A stretch of DNA of 28,626 nt from a bacterium 210820-DFI.6.37 (GTDB lineage: Bacteria > Bacillota > Clostridia > Peptostreptococcales > Anaerovoracaceae). The notes below the pieces were generated by a model. It was not told the origin of the DNA. It was given only the letters and a program-made list of their open reading frames with translations, and did no database searches. The position numbers and the translations under genes are program-made. Numbering within the stretch: the stretch's first letter is position 1; every line of letters starts with the position of its first letter. The stretch spans positions 1 through 28,626 of the forward strand of contig JAJCKG010000026.1 in the NCBI GenBank assembly GCA_020558355.1, read 5' to 3'. This document shows positions 22,391 to 28,626 of this stretch, piece by piece.

Positions 22391-24259
22391 ATGACCATAC
22401 TTTGGATCCTGATCTGCGCCTGTTTTGTATTTTTCATGCAGGCGGGATTTACCTGCTATGAGGCGGGCTTTGTTCAGAGCAAAAATGTAATATCGGTAGC
22501 CATCGAAAATATGTTTAATCTGACCATTACGATTGTAATATACGCCCTGGTTGGATTTCCCCTTATGTTCGGAGAAACCAGAGGCGGCGTAATTGGCAGC
22601 GGCTTTTGGCTGTTTGACGGGCTGGAAGGCTTTGGCTACGCGTTCTTTTTCCTCCAGATTATGTTTGCGGCGGTCTCTGTAACCATTTTTGCGGGAGCCC
22701 TTTCCGAGCGGACCCGTCTTGCCCCACTGCTGATCGCGGGCTGTGTCAGCGCGGGGCTCATTTACCCTGTATTCGGCCACTGGGCCTGGGGCGGCGAGCT
22801 GACAGGAAAAACGGCCTGGCTGGAGCGGCTGGGCTTTATGGATTTTGCCGGAGCCAGCGTAGTCCATATGACAGCGGGATTCATTGCTCTGGCCGGACTT
22901 TTGGTGGTAGGAAAGCGGGCAAAGAAAAACGCGGGAAAATCCAATATCCCCTTGGCCGTGCTGGGCGTTTTTATCCTCTGGTTCGGATGGTTCGGCTTTA
23001 ATGGAGCCTGCGTCTCTCCGCAAGCGCCGGAGCTTGCCAGAGTATTTGTCAACACCAGTTTATCCGCAGCCTGCGGTACCCTGGGAGCGCTGTTTGTCAA
23101 TCTGATCGTCCGCAGAAATGGAGGGTATCTGATCTCCCTGTTTGATGGAGTGCTGGGAGGCCTGGTGGCGGTGACAGCCGTTTCCGCGTACTGCGGTCCG
23201 CCCGCGGCTATGGTTTTGGGACTTTTGGCCGGAGCGCTGGCGGAGCTTTGCGCTTCCCTTTTGATCAGGCTGGGCATTGATGATGTAGTAAATGTAGTGC
23301 CGGTCCATCTGGCGGGAGGCATTGTCGGATGCCTTGCCCTTCCTTTTCTGATTGAAAGCCAATATCTGGAGGCCGGAGGGCGGATTCAGCAGCTGGGCGT
23401 ACAGTTTATCGGCGTTTTTGCCAATTTCCTTTGGGCCTTTGGCGCGGCGTTCCTTCTCTTCAAGCTCCTGGACTGGAAAACCGGAATCCGGGTTACCCCG
23501 GAAGAGGAAAAGAAAGGGCTTAATATTGTAGAATTCAGCGATATCTATTCCTGGGAAAACTACATCGAAACCTCGACCTATGAAAGCGAGATCCGGGAGA
23601 AAAATCAGCTACTCCGAAAACAGGCCAGACTTCTTGCCGTAACAGAGGAGCAGGAAAAAGAAAAGCTTGCCCGGGACCTGCATGACGGCGTAGGACAGAG
23701 CCTTTCCGCTCTGAAGGTGATTTTAGGAATCGGGAAAAAGCAGGCGGAGCAAAGCCGGGATCAAAAACTGGTCCAGAGCGCGGATAAAGCGGCGGAGCTG
23801 GCAGATCTGTCTATGAAAGAAATGCGCAATGTATTAAACAATCTGAGGCCGGAGGCCCTACAGCGGGAGGGCCTGAAAGCGGGACTTGAGGCCATGGCCG
23901 CGAACCTGAATCAGATAGAAGGCTTTCACCTCAGCCTGCGGATTCGGGATCCGCTTCCGTCCTTTGACGAAACTGTGGAACTGAACCTGTACCGGCTGGT
24001 TCAGGAGGCCCTGACCAATGTGGTAAAGCACGCTAAAGCCCGTCAGGCTGAGGTGATCTGTCAGGCGGGCAAACAGGAGGGGAGATACATGTTCCTTGTG
24101 CGGGACGACGGAATCGGATTCGCGCCGGAGACAGAAAATCCGGGCGTGGGGATTCCTTCTATGAGCGACCGGCTCAGCATGCTGGGAGGAACCTTTGAGC
24201 TCCGCAGTGAGAAGGGGAAAGGAACCCAGGTAATAATGGAGGTGCCGATTGATGGATGA
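22391..24259 (+). CDS. Ammonium transporter-histidine kinase fusion (ammonium sensor kinase)
   Basis: 622 residues. Residues 1-375 are an Amt/Rh ammonium-channel domain with about 11 membrane helices. The pore residues are present: Asp151 with His159 (MDFAGASVVHMT), His306 (PVHLAGG) and the WFGWFGFN helix. A coiled linker (about 385-425) leads to a HisKA_3 dimerisation domain with phosphoacceptor His431 in DLHDGVGQ and a HATPase domain (QEALTNVVKHA, RDDGIGF, GVGIPSM). It would sense extracellular or permeating ammonium and phosphorylate the response regulator encoded next. AAGGAG lies 11 bases upstream of the ATG; the stop overlaps the regulator start by 8 bases. Amt-kinase fusions are known but uncommon; a transporting role is also possible. 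Confidence 0.93.
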   Translation: MTILWILICACFVFFMQAGFTCYEAGFVQSKNVISVAIENMFNLTITIVIYALVGFPLMFGETRGGVIGSGFWLFDGLEGFGYAFFFLQIMFAAVSVTIFAGALSERTRLAPLLIAGCVSAGLIYPVFGHWAWGGELTGKTAWLERLGFMDFAGASVVHMTAGFIALAGLLVVGKRAKKNAGKSNIPLAVLGVFILWFGWFGFNGACVSPQAPELARVFVNTSLSAACGTLGALFVNLIVRRNGGYLISLFDGVLGGLVAVTAVSAYCGPPAAMVLGLLAGALAELCASLLIRLGIDDVVNVVPVHLAGGIVGCLALPFLIESQYLEAGGRIQQLGVQFIGVFANFLWAFGAAFLLFKLLDWKTGIRVTPEEEKKGLNIVEFSDIYSWENYIETSTYESEIREKNQLLRKQARLLAVTEEQEKEKLARDLHDGVGQSLSALKVILGIGKKQAEQSRDQKLVQSADKAAELADLSMKEMRNVLNNLRPEALQREGLKAGLEAMAANLNQIEGFHLSLRIRDPLPSFDETVELNLYRLVQEALTNVVKHAKARQAEVICQAGKQEGRYMFLVRDDGIGFAPETENPGVGIPSMSDRLSMLGGTFELRSEKGKGTQVIMEVPIDG

Positions 24260-24887
24260 AATCAAAATTTTTCTGGCGGATGATCACAAGATCCTGCGGG
24301 AATCTCTGGAATTGCTCCTTTCACAGGAGGAGGACTTTGTTGTAAGCGGTCAGGCGGAAAACGGTATGGATCTGGAGAATATACTGAGAGATCAGCCGCC
24401 TGATGTGCTGCTGATGGATATTTCCATGCCCAAGAGGGATGGATTTGACACGGCCCGCGCCCTGAAAAAAATCTACCCGGAGCTGAAAATCATTTTCCTG
24501 ACCATGCACAAGAGCGAGGAAATGCTGGCGGAAGCCTTTCACAGTGGATGCAGCGGATATGTGCTGAAGGAAAACGCTTTTGAAGAGCTGGCGGCCGCTA
24601 TCCGAAAAGTGGTAAAGGGAGAAGTGTATGTGTCCGGCGCTCTGACGCCCATGATGCTGTCGGGCTTTCTTTCCAGCGAAAAAGAAAGCAGTGAGCTGTC
24701 CGGCCGGGAACGGGAAATCTTAAAGCTGCTGGCAGAAGGCTACAGCAACAGGGAAATCGCCGAAATGCTGGCCATCTCTGTGAAGACGGTAGAGACCCAT
24801 AGAGCCAATATCATGCGAAAGCACCGCTTTAAAAATATTACAGAGCTGGTGCTGTACGCGGTGCGGAATCATATTATCGAGGCCTGA
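24252..24887 (+). CDS. NarL/FixJ-family response regulator
   Basis: 211 residues. Receiver domain with the acidic pair in FLADDHKIL, phosphoacceptor Asp56 (LLMDISMPKRDG), the conserved Thr in FLTMHK and Lys in YVLKENAF; then a LuxR-type helix-turn-helix (about 150-208) with LSGREREILKLLAEG, NREIAEML and VKTVETHRANIM. ATG at 24252 with GGAGG about 10 bases upstream; it overlaps the kinase gene by 8 bases, so kinase and regulator are translated together and form a cognate pair. The likely target is the promoter of the ammonium transporter gene immediately downstream, inferred from position. Confidence 0.95.
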   Translation: MDEIKIFLADDHKILRESLELLLSQEEDFVVSGQAENGMDLENILRDQPPDVLLMDISMPKRDGFDTARALKKIYPELKIIFLTMHKSEEMLAEAFHSGCSGYVLKENAFEELAAAIRKVVKGEVYVSGALTPMMLSGFLSSEKESSELSGREREILKLLAEGYSNREIAEMLAISVKTVETHRANIMRKHRFKNITELVLYAVRNHIIEA

Positions 24888-24908
24888 CGATTTCATTTTA
24901 AAGGTTTT

Positions 24909-24930
24909 CCCCGAAACATTTCGGGGTTTT
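24909..24930 (+). terminator. Intrinsic terminator between the regulator and amt
   Basis: Stem CCCCGAA / TTCGGGG with a 4-base loop and TTTT. It separates the sensor operon from amt. Confidence 0.8.
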
Positions 24931-24995
24931 CCTGTATTTTAAAGAACCCTTCCTTTCTCTATAATAAAAGAAAAAAGCGAAAGGAAGTTGTTATT

Positions 24996-26210
24996 ATGAT
25001 CAATACTGGCGATACCGCGTTTATGATCATCTGCGCGGCACTGGTCTGCCTCATGACTCCGGGTCTGGCTTTCTTCTACGGAGGGCTGGTTTCCCGAAAA
25101 AATGTACTTACGATTATGATGCAGAGCTTTATTTCCATGGGGGTTGTAACAATCCTGTGGTTCTTCATCGGATTTTCCCTTACCTTTGGTCCGGATATCC
25201 ATGGTATCATCGGCGGGCTGAAATATGTATGCCTCAGCGGTGTAGGCATGGAAGCCAATCCTGACTACGGAGAAACAATTCCTTTCCTGTCCTTCTTCAG
25301 TTATCAGCAGATGTTCGCCATTCTGACGCCTGCCCTGATCACGGGAGCTTTTGCGGACAGAGTTAATTTTAAAAGCTATCTGGTGTTCCTGATTTTCTGG
25401 AGCGTTCTGATTTACATACCGCTGGCTCACTGGGTATGGGGCGGCGGCTTCCTGCAGCAGCTGGGCGTTGTAGACTTTGCCGGAGGCATTGTAGTACACG
25501 CGAGCGCAGGGCTGGCGGCGCTGGCTTCCGTATTCTTTGTAGGAAAGAGAAATATCGACAGCAAAGTGGATACAGAGCCCCACAACGTAACCCACGTTGC
25601 CCTGGGAACCGCGCTTTTATGGTTCGGATGGTTCGGCTTTAACGCCGGAGGTGCGCTGGGTGCGAACGCTCTGGCTTCCACCGCTTTCATCAATACGGAT
25701 ATCGCAGCCTCTACCGCTATGGTCACCTGGCTTGTGATTTCCTGGAAGCGGGAAAAGACCCCAAGCTTTGTGGGCGTGCTTACTGGCGCTGTCGCGGGTC
25801 TTGCCACCATCACACCGGGAGCGGGATTTGTAAAGCCATGGGCCGCGGTGATTATTGGGCTTATTGCCGGAATCGCCTGTTACTTTGCGGTACAGCTTCG
25901 TAAAAAGCTGGATTGGGACGACGCGCTGGACGTTTGGGGCGTTCACGGCGTCGGCGGCATTATCGGAACCATCCTGCTGGGAGTATTTGCTTCCAAAGAG
26001 GTTAACGGTATCAGCGGCCTGATCGAAGGCGATGTGTATCAGTTTGGGATTCAGCTTTTCGGAACCGTGTTGGCCTCCGTATATGCGTTCCTTGTTACCA
26101 TGCTGATTCTGAAAGTCGTAAACAAATTCCTGCCTGTCCGCGTCAGTCAGGAAGAAGAGCGGCTGGGACTGGACGCCTCCCTGCATCACGAAGAAGCATA
26201 TCACATTTAA
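24996..26210 (+). CDS. amt: Ammonium transporter
   Basis: 404 residues, the usual Amt/MEP length, with about 11 membrane helices and no extra domain. Landmarks are the N-terminal FFYGGLVSRKN, VDFAGGIVVHASAG (pore Asp and first His), WFGWFGFNAGG and DVWGVHGVGGIIGT (second pore His). It conducts ammonium into the cell. AAAGGAAG precedes the ATG by about 8 bases. A TATAAT (24960-24965) upstream has only a poor -35 (TTTTAA), so an activator is likely, plausibly the NarL-type regulator encoded just upstream. No glnK/PII gene accompanies it, unlike the usual amtB-glnK arrangement. Confidence 0.95.
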   Translation: MINTGDTAFMIICAALVCLMTPGLAFFYGGLVSRKNVLTIMMQSFISMGVVTILWFFIGFSLTFGPDIHGIIGGLKYVCLSGVGMEANPDYGETIPFLSFFSYQQMFAILTPALITGAFADRVNFKSYLVFLIFWSVLIYIPLAHWVWGGGFLQQLGVVDFAGGIVVHASAGLAALASVFFVGKRNIDSKVDTEPHNVTHVALGTALLWFGWFGFNAGGALGANALASTAFINTDIAASTAMVTWLVISWKREKTPSFVGVLTGAVAGLATITPGAGFVKPWAAVIIGLIAGIACYFAVQLRKKLDWDDALDVWGVHGVGGIIGTILLGVFASKEVNGISGLIEGDVYQFGIQLFGTVLASVYAFLVTMLILKVVNKFLPVRVSQEEERLGLDASLHHEEAYHI

Positions 26211-26238
26211 TTGAATTTTCCATATAACAAAAGGGGTA

Positions 26239-26280
26239 AAAAGCCGGAATGCAGTGATTCAGCCGCATTCCGGCTTTTGC
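26239..26280 (+). terminator. Intrinsic terminator after amt
   Basis: Perfect 14-bp stem AAAAGCCGGAATGC / GCATTCCGGCTTTT, the T-run being part of the 3' arm. Confidence 0.9.
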
Positions 26281-26352
26281 GTGGGAAAATCCCGCAGGCG
26301 GGAATGAAGAGGGTGAATGGAACAGCCTTGGGCTTGGCATCTGCAAAGTTAG

Positions 26353-26416
26353 AAAAAATGTTAAATTTGACATTAATAAGAACGAAAAAATGTATTTTTA
26401 GACATTAATCTTGACG
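26353..26416 (+). repeat. Two tandem 32-bp imperfect repeats, each with an inverted ATGT...ACAT pair
   Basis: Unit 1 is 26353-26384 and unit 2 is 26385-26416. Both start AAAAAATGT, contain GACATTAAT and end ACG or GACG. Each holds AATGT-N8-ACATT. The 32-bp period is close to three helical turns, so two proteins would bind on the same DNA face. TTGACA at 26367-26372 is a possible -35 within unit 1. Likely operator and promoter region of the following ATPase gene. Confidence 0.55.
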
Positions 26417-26458
26417 AATGGGAGGGGGCGCTGTAAAATAGTGGTTGAGGTAAAGACC

Positions 26459-27751
26459 ATGAAGAGAAAAATTTTAACCGACTTGATACATTGGAAACAG
26501 CAGGAGAAAAAGCGTCTCCCTTTGCTGATTTACGGCGCCAGACAGGTAGGTAAAACCTACGCTATGCGGGAACTGGGCGCAAGGCATTTTCAGAATACCG
26601 TATATGTAAATTTTGAAGCGGACCGGAAAATCAGTGATTATTTTCAGCAGGATATTGATCCGAATCGACTGGTCCTTCTGCTGGAGAACTATTTCCGCGC
26701 AAAGATTATTCCCGGACAGACGCTGATTATCTTTGATGAAATACAGCTGTGTGAGCGGGCGCTGACCTCCATGAAATACTTTGCGGAAGAGGCTCCGGAG
26801 TACCATGTAATTGCGGCGGGAAGCCTTCTGGGCGTCGCTATGAAGCGGGAAACCTTTTCCTTTCCAGTTGGAAAGGTCCAGATGCTTAATATGTATCCCA
26901 TGGATTTTGAGGAATACCTTTGGGCAAAGGGAAAGGAATTGTTAAGTGAAATGATCCGAAGCTGCTTTCTGCGGAATCAGCCCATGCCGGAAGCGCTGCA
27001 TCAGGAAGCTATGCAGGAGTATGATCAGTACTGCGTTATAGGCGGAATGCCAGCGGCAGTACAGGCGGGGATCATGGAAAACCCATCTCTTGGCCAAGAA
27101 GAGATTCGCCAGATGATCCTGAATTCCTATATCGCCGATATGGCCAAATACGCGGACCCGGCTGAGACTGTAAAAATTTTTGCGGCTTATGATTCCCTTC
27201 CTTCTCAGCTGGCGAGAGACACGAAAAAATTTCAATACAAGCTGATCAAATCCGGCGCGCGAGCTTCGCAATATGGAACTGCCATTGACTGGCTGATTCA
27301 GTCGGGCATTGTAAATAAATGTGGAAAATGCAGGCAGGGCTTTATGCCGCCGTCCGCGTATCAGGATCTATCTTCCTTTAAATTGTACTATAGTGATACG
27401 GGAATCCTTTCTTCTCGCACAGGGATTACGATGAAAGGTCTTCTTAATAATGAAAGCCGTCATTTTCGGGGGATCTTTGCTGAAAATTATGTGGCCTGCG
27501 CATTGAAAGCAAATGGATATGAATTGCTGTATTGGGAAGCGGACGGAACCGCGGAAGTGGATTTTCTCATTATAAAAGATGACCATGTGATCCCTGTCGA
27601 ATGCAAGGCTGGCGATCATGTGAAATCAAAAAGCCTGAGCGTTTATCAGAAGAAATATTCGCCGGAATACTGCATTCGTATTTCCAGCAGGAATTTTGGC
27701 ATGGAAAAGGGAATTCGGTCAGTGCCGCTTTATGCCGCGTTTTGCGTTTAA
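26459..27751 (+). CDS. AAA ATPase with DUF4143 (AAA_14 / nuclease-like C-terminus)
   Basis: 430 residues from the ATG at 26459 (GAGG 8 bases upstream; longer in-frame starts at 26411 and near 26441 have poorer context). N-terminal AAA_14 ATPase: Walker A YGARQVGKT (residues 25-33) and Walker B LIIFDEIQ (about 88-95). C-terminal DUF4143 with the block EVDFLIIKDDHVIPVECKAG (about 366-386), which has the D...E-x-K arrangement of PD-(D/E)XK nuclease folds. Members are widespread in gut anaerobes and often occur in multiple copies; the biological role is unsettled. It appears to be a single-gene unit preceded by tandem operator-like repeats. Confidence 0.9.
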   Translation: MKRKILTDLIHWKQQEKKRLPLLIYGARQVGKTYAMRELGARHFQNTVYVNFEADRKISDYFQQDIDPNRLVLLLENYFRAKIIPGQTLIIFDEIQLCERALTSMKYFAEEAPEYHVIAAGSLLGVAMKRETFSFPVGKVQMLNMYPMDFEEYLWAKGKELLSEMIRSCFLRNQPMPEALHQEAMQEYDQYCVIGGMPAAVQAGIMENPSLGQEEIRQMILNSYIADMAKYADPAETVKIFAAYDSLPSQLARDTKKFQYKLIKSGARASQYGTAIDWLIQSGIVNKCGKCRQGFMPPSAYQDLSSFKLYYSDTGILSSRTGITMKGLLNNESRHFRGIFAENYVACALKANGYELLYWEADGTAEVDFLIIKDDHVIPVECKAGDHVKSKSLSVYQKKYSPEYCIRISSRNFGMEKGIRSVPLYAAFCV

Positions 27752-27757
27752 TCAAGG

Positions 27758-27793
27758 ACAGCGGCAGCCTTAAATCCAGCCAGCCGCCGCTGT
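27758..27793 (+). terminator. Hairpin after the AAA ATPase gene, possible weak terminator
   Basis: 8-bp stem ACAGCGGC / GCCGCTGT with a 20-base loop. No T-run follows directly, although TTGTTTTT occurs 15 bases on. Confidence 0.3.
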
Positions 27794-27878
27794 TATAGCC
27801 GCATCTGTCTTGTTTTTCCTCTCAGTTTGTGATACGCTGAAACCTATAAAAGCCCTTACGCAAAAAAGGAGGCGGACG

Positions 27879-28433
27879 ATGTTTACAACGCAGCGATATA
27901 CAGCGCAAATTGCGGTAAAAGAATATGTGGAGCGATATGTAGATGTGGAAGGCTTTCTGGCCTGCTGCAGGGAATGTCCCAGCTACGACCGGGTCTGGTC
28001 CTGCCCATCTTACGATTTTGACGTGCTGGAATACTGGCACCAGTATGAAACACTGGAATTGACCGCCGTTAAAATCCGGTTTGACGAAGCTTACGCGGGA
28101 AAACCGTTTTCAGAAGAAGAGATGAATCAAATCATGGAAAAGTCCGTTGGAGCGGTAAAACAGCAATTATCTCAGGAACTTTACAAAAGGGAGCGGGAAG
28201 TCCCTGGCAGCGTCAGTTTATCCGCCGGGTCCTGCAGTCTGTGTGAGAAAGGCTGTGCCAGAGTACAGGGCCAGTCCTGCCGCTTCCCGGAAAAGCTGCG
28301 TTATTCCATCGAAGCTCTGGGCGGAAACGTAGGCCTGACCATCAGCCGGCTCATGGGCCTTGAACTGGAATGGATGGAACAGGGAAGGCTTCCCGGGTAT
28401 TTTGTACTGGTATGCGGACTGCTGAAAAAATAG
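27879..28433 (+). CDS. DUF2284 cysteine-rich metal-binding protein
   Basis: 184 residues from the ATG at 27879, with AAAGGAGG 6 bases upstream; an upstream in-frame start at 27810 is less likely. DUF2284 proteins are small, soluble and rich in cysteine, and are predicted to bind an Fe-S cluster or metal. Here the first set is CCRECPSYDRVWSCPSY (Cys29, 30, 33, 42) and the second CSLCEKGC (Cys119, 122, 126) with Cys134 and the family block RYSIEALGGNVG. The length is typical. Function is not established; a corrinoid- or redox-related role is only a guess. No gene overlaps it; the neighbours are unrelated. Confidence 0.88.
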   Translation: MFTTQRYTAQIAVKEYVERYVDVEGFLACCRECPSYDRVWSCPSYDFDVLEYWHQYETLELTAVKIRFDEAYAGKPFSEEEMNQIMEKSVGAVKQQLSQELYKREREVPGSVSLSAGSCSLCEKGCARVQGQSCRFPEKLRYSIEALGGNVGLTISRLMGLELEWMEQGRLPGYFVLVCGLLKK

Positions 28434-28487
28434 GAAATCCGGATTCCAAAATCCGCAGGAAGTATCCCTTTGAAATGGAGGAAACGA

Positions 28488-28516
28488 TTGATATAAAAAA
28501 ATAGATGTGCTAAAAT
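28488..28516 (+). promoter_or_regulatory. Extended -10 promoter before the repeat-containing ORF
   Basis: TTGATA (28488-28493), 17 bases, TAAAAT (28511-28516) preceded by TGC (extended -10). Start near 28523, followed by AAAGAGG (28534-28540) and an ATG at 28550. A second promoter-like pair, TTGACA (28541-28546) with TACACT (28565-28570), overlaps the start of the ORF. Confidence 0.6.
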
Positions 28517-28549
28517 ATGATAAATAGTCGAAAAAAGAGGTTGACAGCT

Positions 28550-28626
<77 letters not shown>

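Noticed and set aside
24888..26210. A glnK/PII gene beside amt
   Set aside because: Searched both flanks; no PII-like protein is encoded.
26353..26416. Start of a CRISPR array
   Set aside because: Only two imperfect directly adjacent units without spacers, and no cas genes.

Overview
The window looks like the chromosome of an anaerobic, amino-acid-fermenting Firmicute of the class Clostridia. The evidence is strong Shine-Dalgarno sites, sigma-A promoters, intrinsic terminators, oxygen-sensitive ferredoxin-linked enzymes (indolepyruvate:ferredoxin oxidoreductase, aldehyde:ferredoxin oxidoreductase), a rubredoxin-fused flavodiiron protein, and intermediate GC. The family is not determinable by eye; a gut Eubacteriales / family XIII-type organism is an inference.

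Layout. 1-126: 5' end of a leftward saccharopine-dehydrogenase-type gene. 440-4198: two paralogous membrane-anchored LuxR regulators flank a lipoprotein carboxylesterase. 4386-6705: a probable molybdenum/tungsten-cofactor riboswitch leads a tungsten-type aldehyde:ferredoxin oxidoreductase and a MoaD/ThiS-like sulfur carrier. 6926-7396: a small secreted protein. 7712-11861: iorA-iorB-phenylacetate-CoA ligase-ACT protein, an aromatic amino acid (arylpyruvate) oxidation operon. 11937-12719: a secreted fibronectin-III protein whose C-terminal domain resembles the 6926 protein. 12791-14470 (leftward): an ECF transporter S-component and a class V aminotransferase resembling pyridoxamine-pyruvate aminotransferases.

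14741-20610 is the most unusual part. A perfect sigma-A promoter is flanked by two FadR/GntR-type operators exactly 100 bp apart. It drives a large Fe-S/FAD oxidoreductase, the nickel chaperone HypA, a nine-helix membrane protein (probably DUF5692) and the nickel GTPase HypB. A convergent FadR-family regulator gene follows. No hydrogenase, urease or other known nickel enzyme is present, so this is a candidate undescribed nickel-linked membrane redox system. Its isoleucine codon use differs from that of its neighbours.

20745-22058 (leftward) is a flavodiiron protein with a fused rubredoxin. Divergent from it, 22391-26210 encodes an ammonium-transporter/histidine-kinase fusion, its NarL-type response regulator and a stand-alone ammonium transporter: an ammonium-sensing module without a PII protein. 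26459-28433 holds an AAA/DUF4143 ATPase preceded by two tandem operator-like repeats, and a DUF2284 metal-binding protein. The window ends inside a (GACA)n tetranucleotide tract that lies in frame just after a well-formed promoter, ribosome-binding site and ATG, which looks like the 5' end of a phase-variable gene.

How the genes may work together: arylpyruvates from aromatic amino acids would be oxidised by IorAB to arylacetyl-CoA with reduction of ferredoxin. PaaK would interconvert arylacetyl-CoA and the free acid, and the aldehyde oxidoreductase would connect aryl acids and aldehydes through the same ferredoxin pool. Ammonium released by such fermentation would be sensed and transported by the Amt module.
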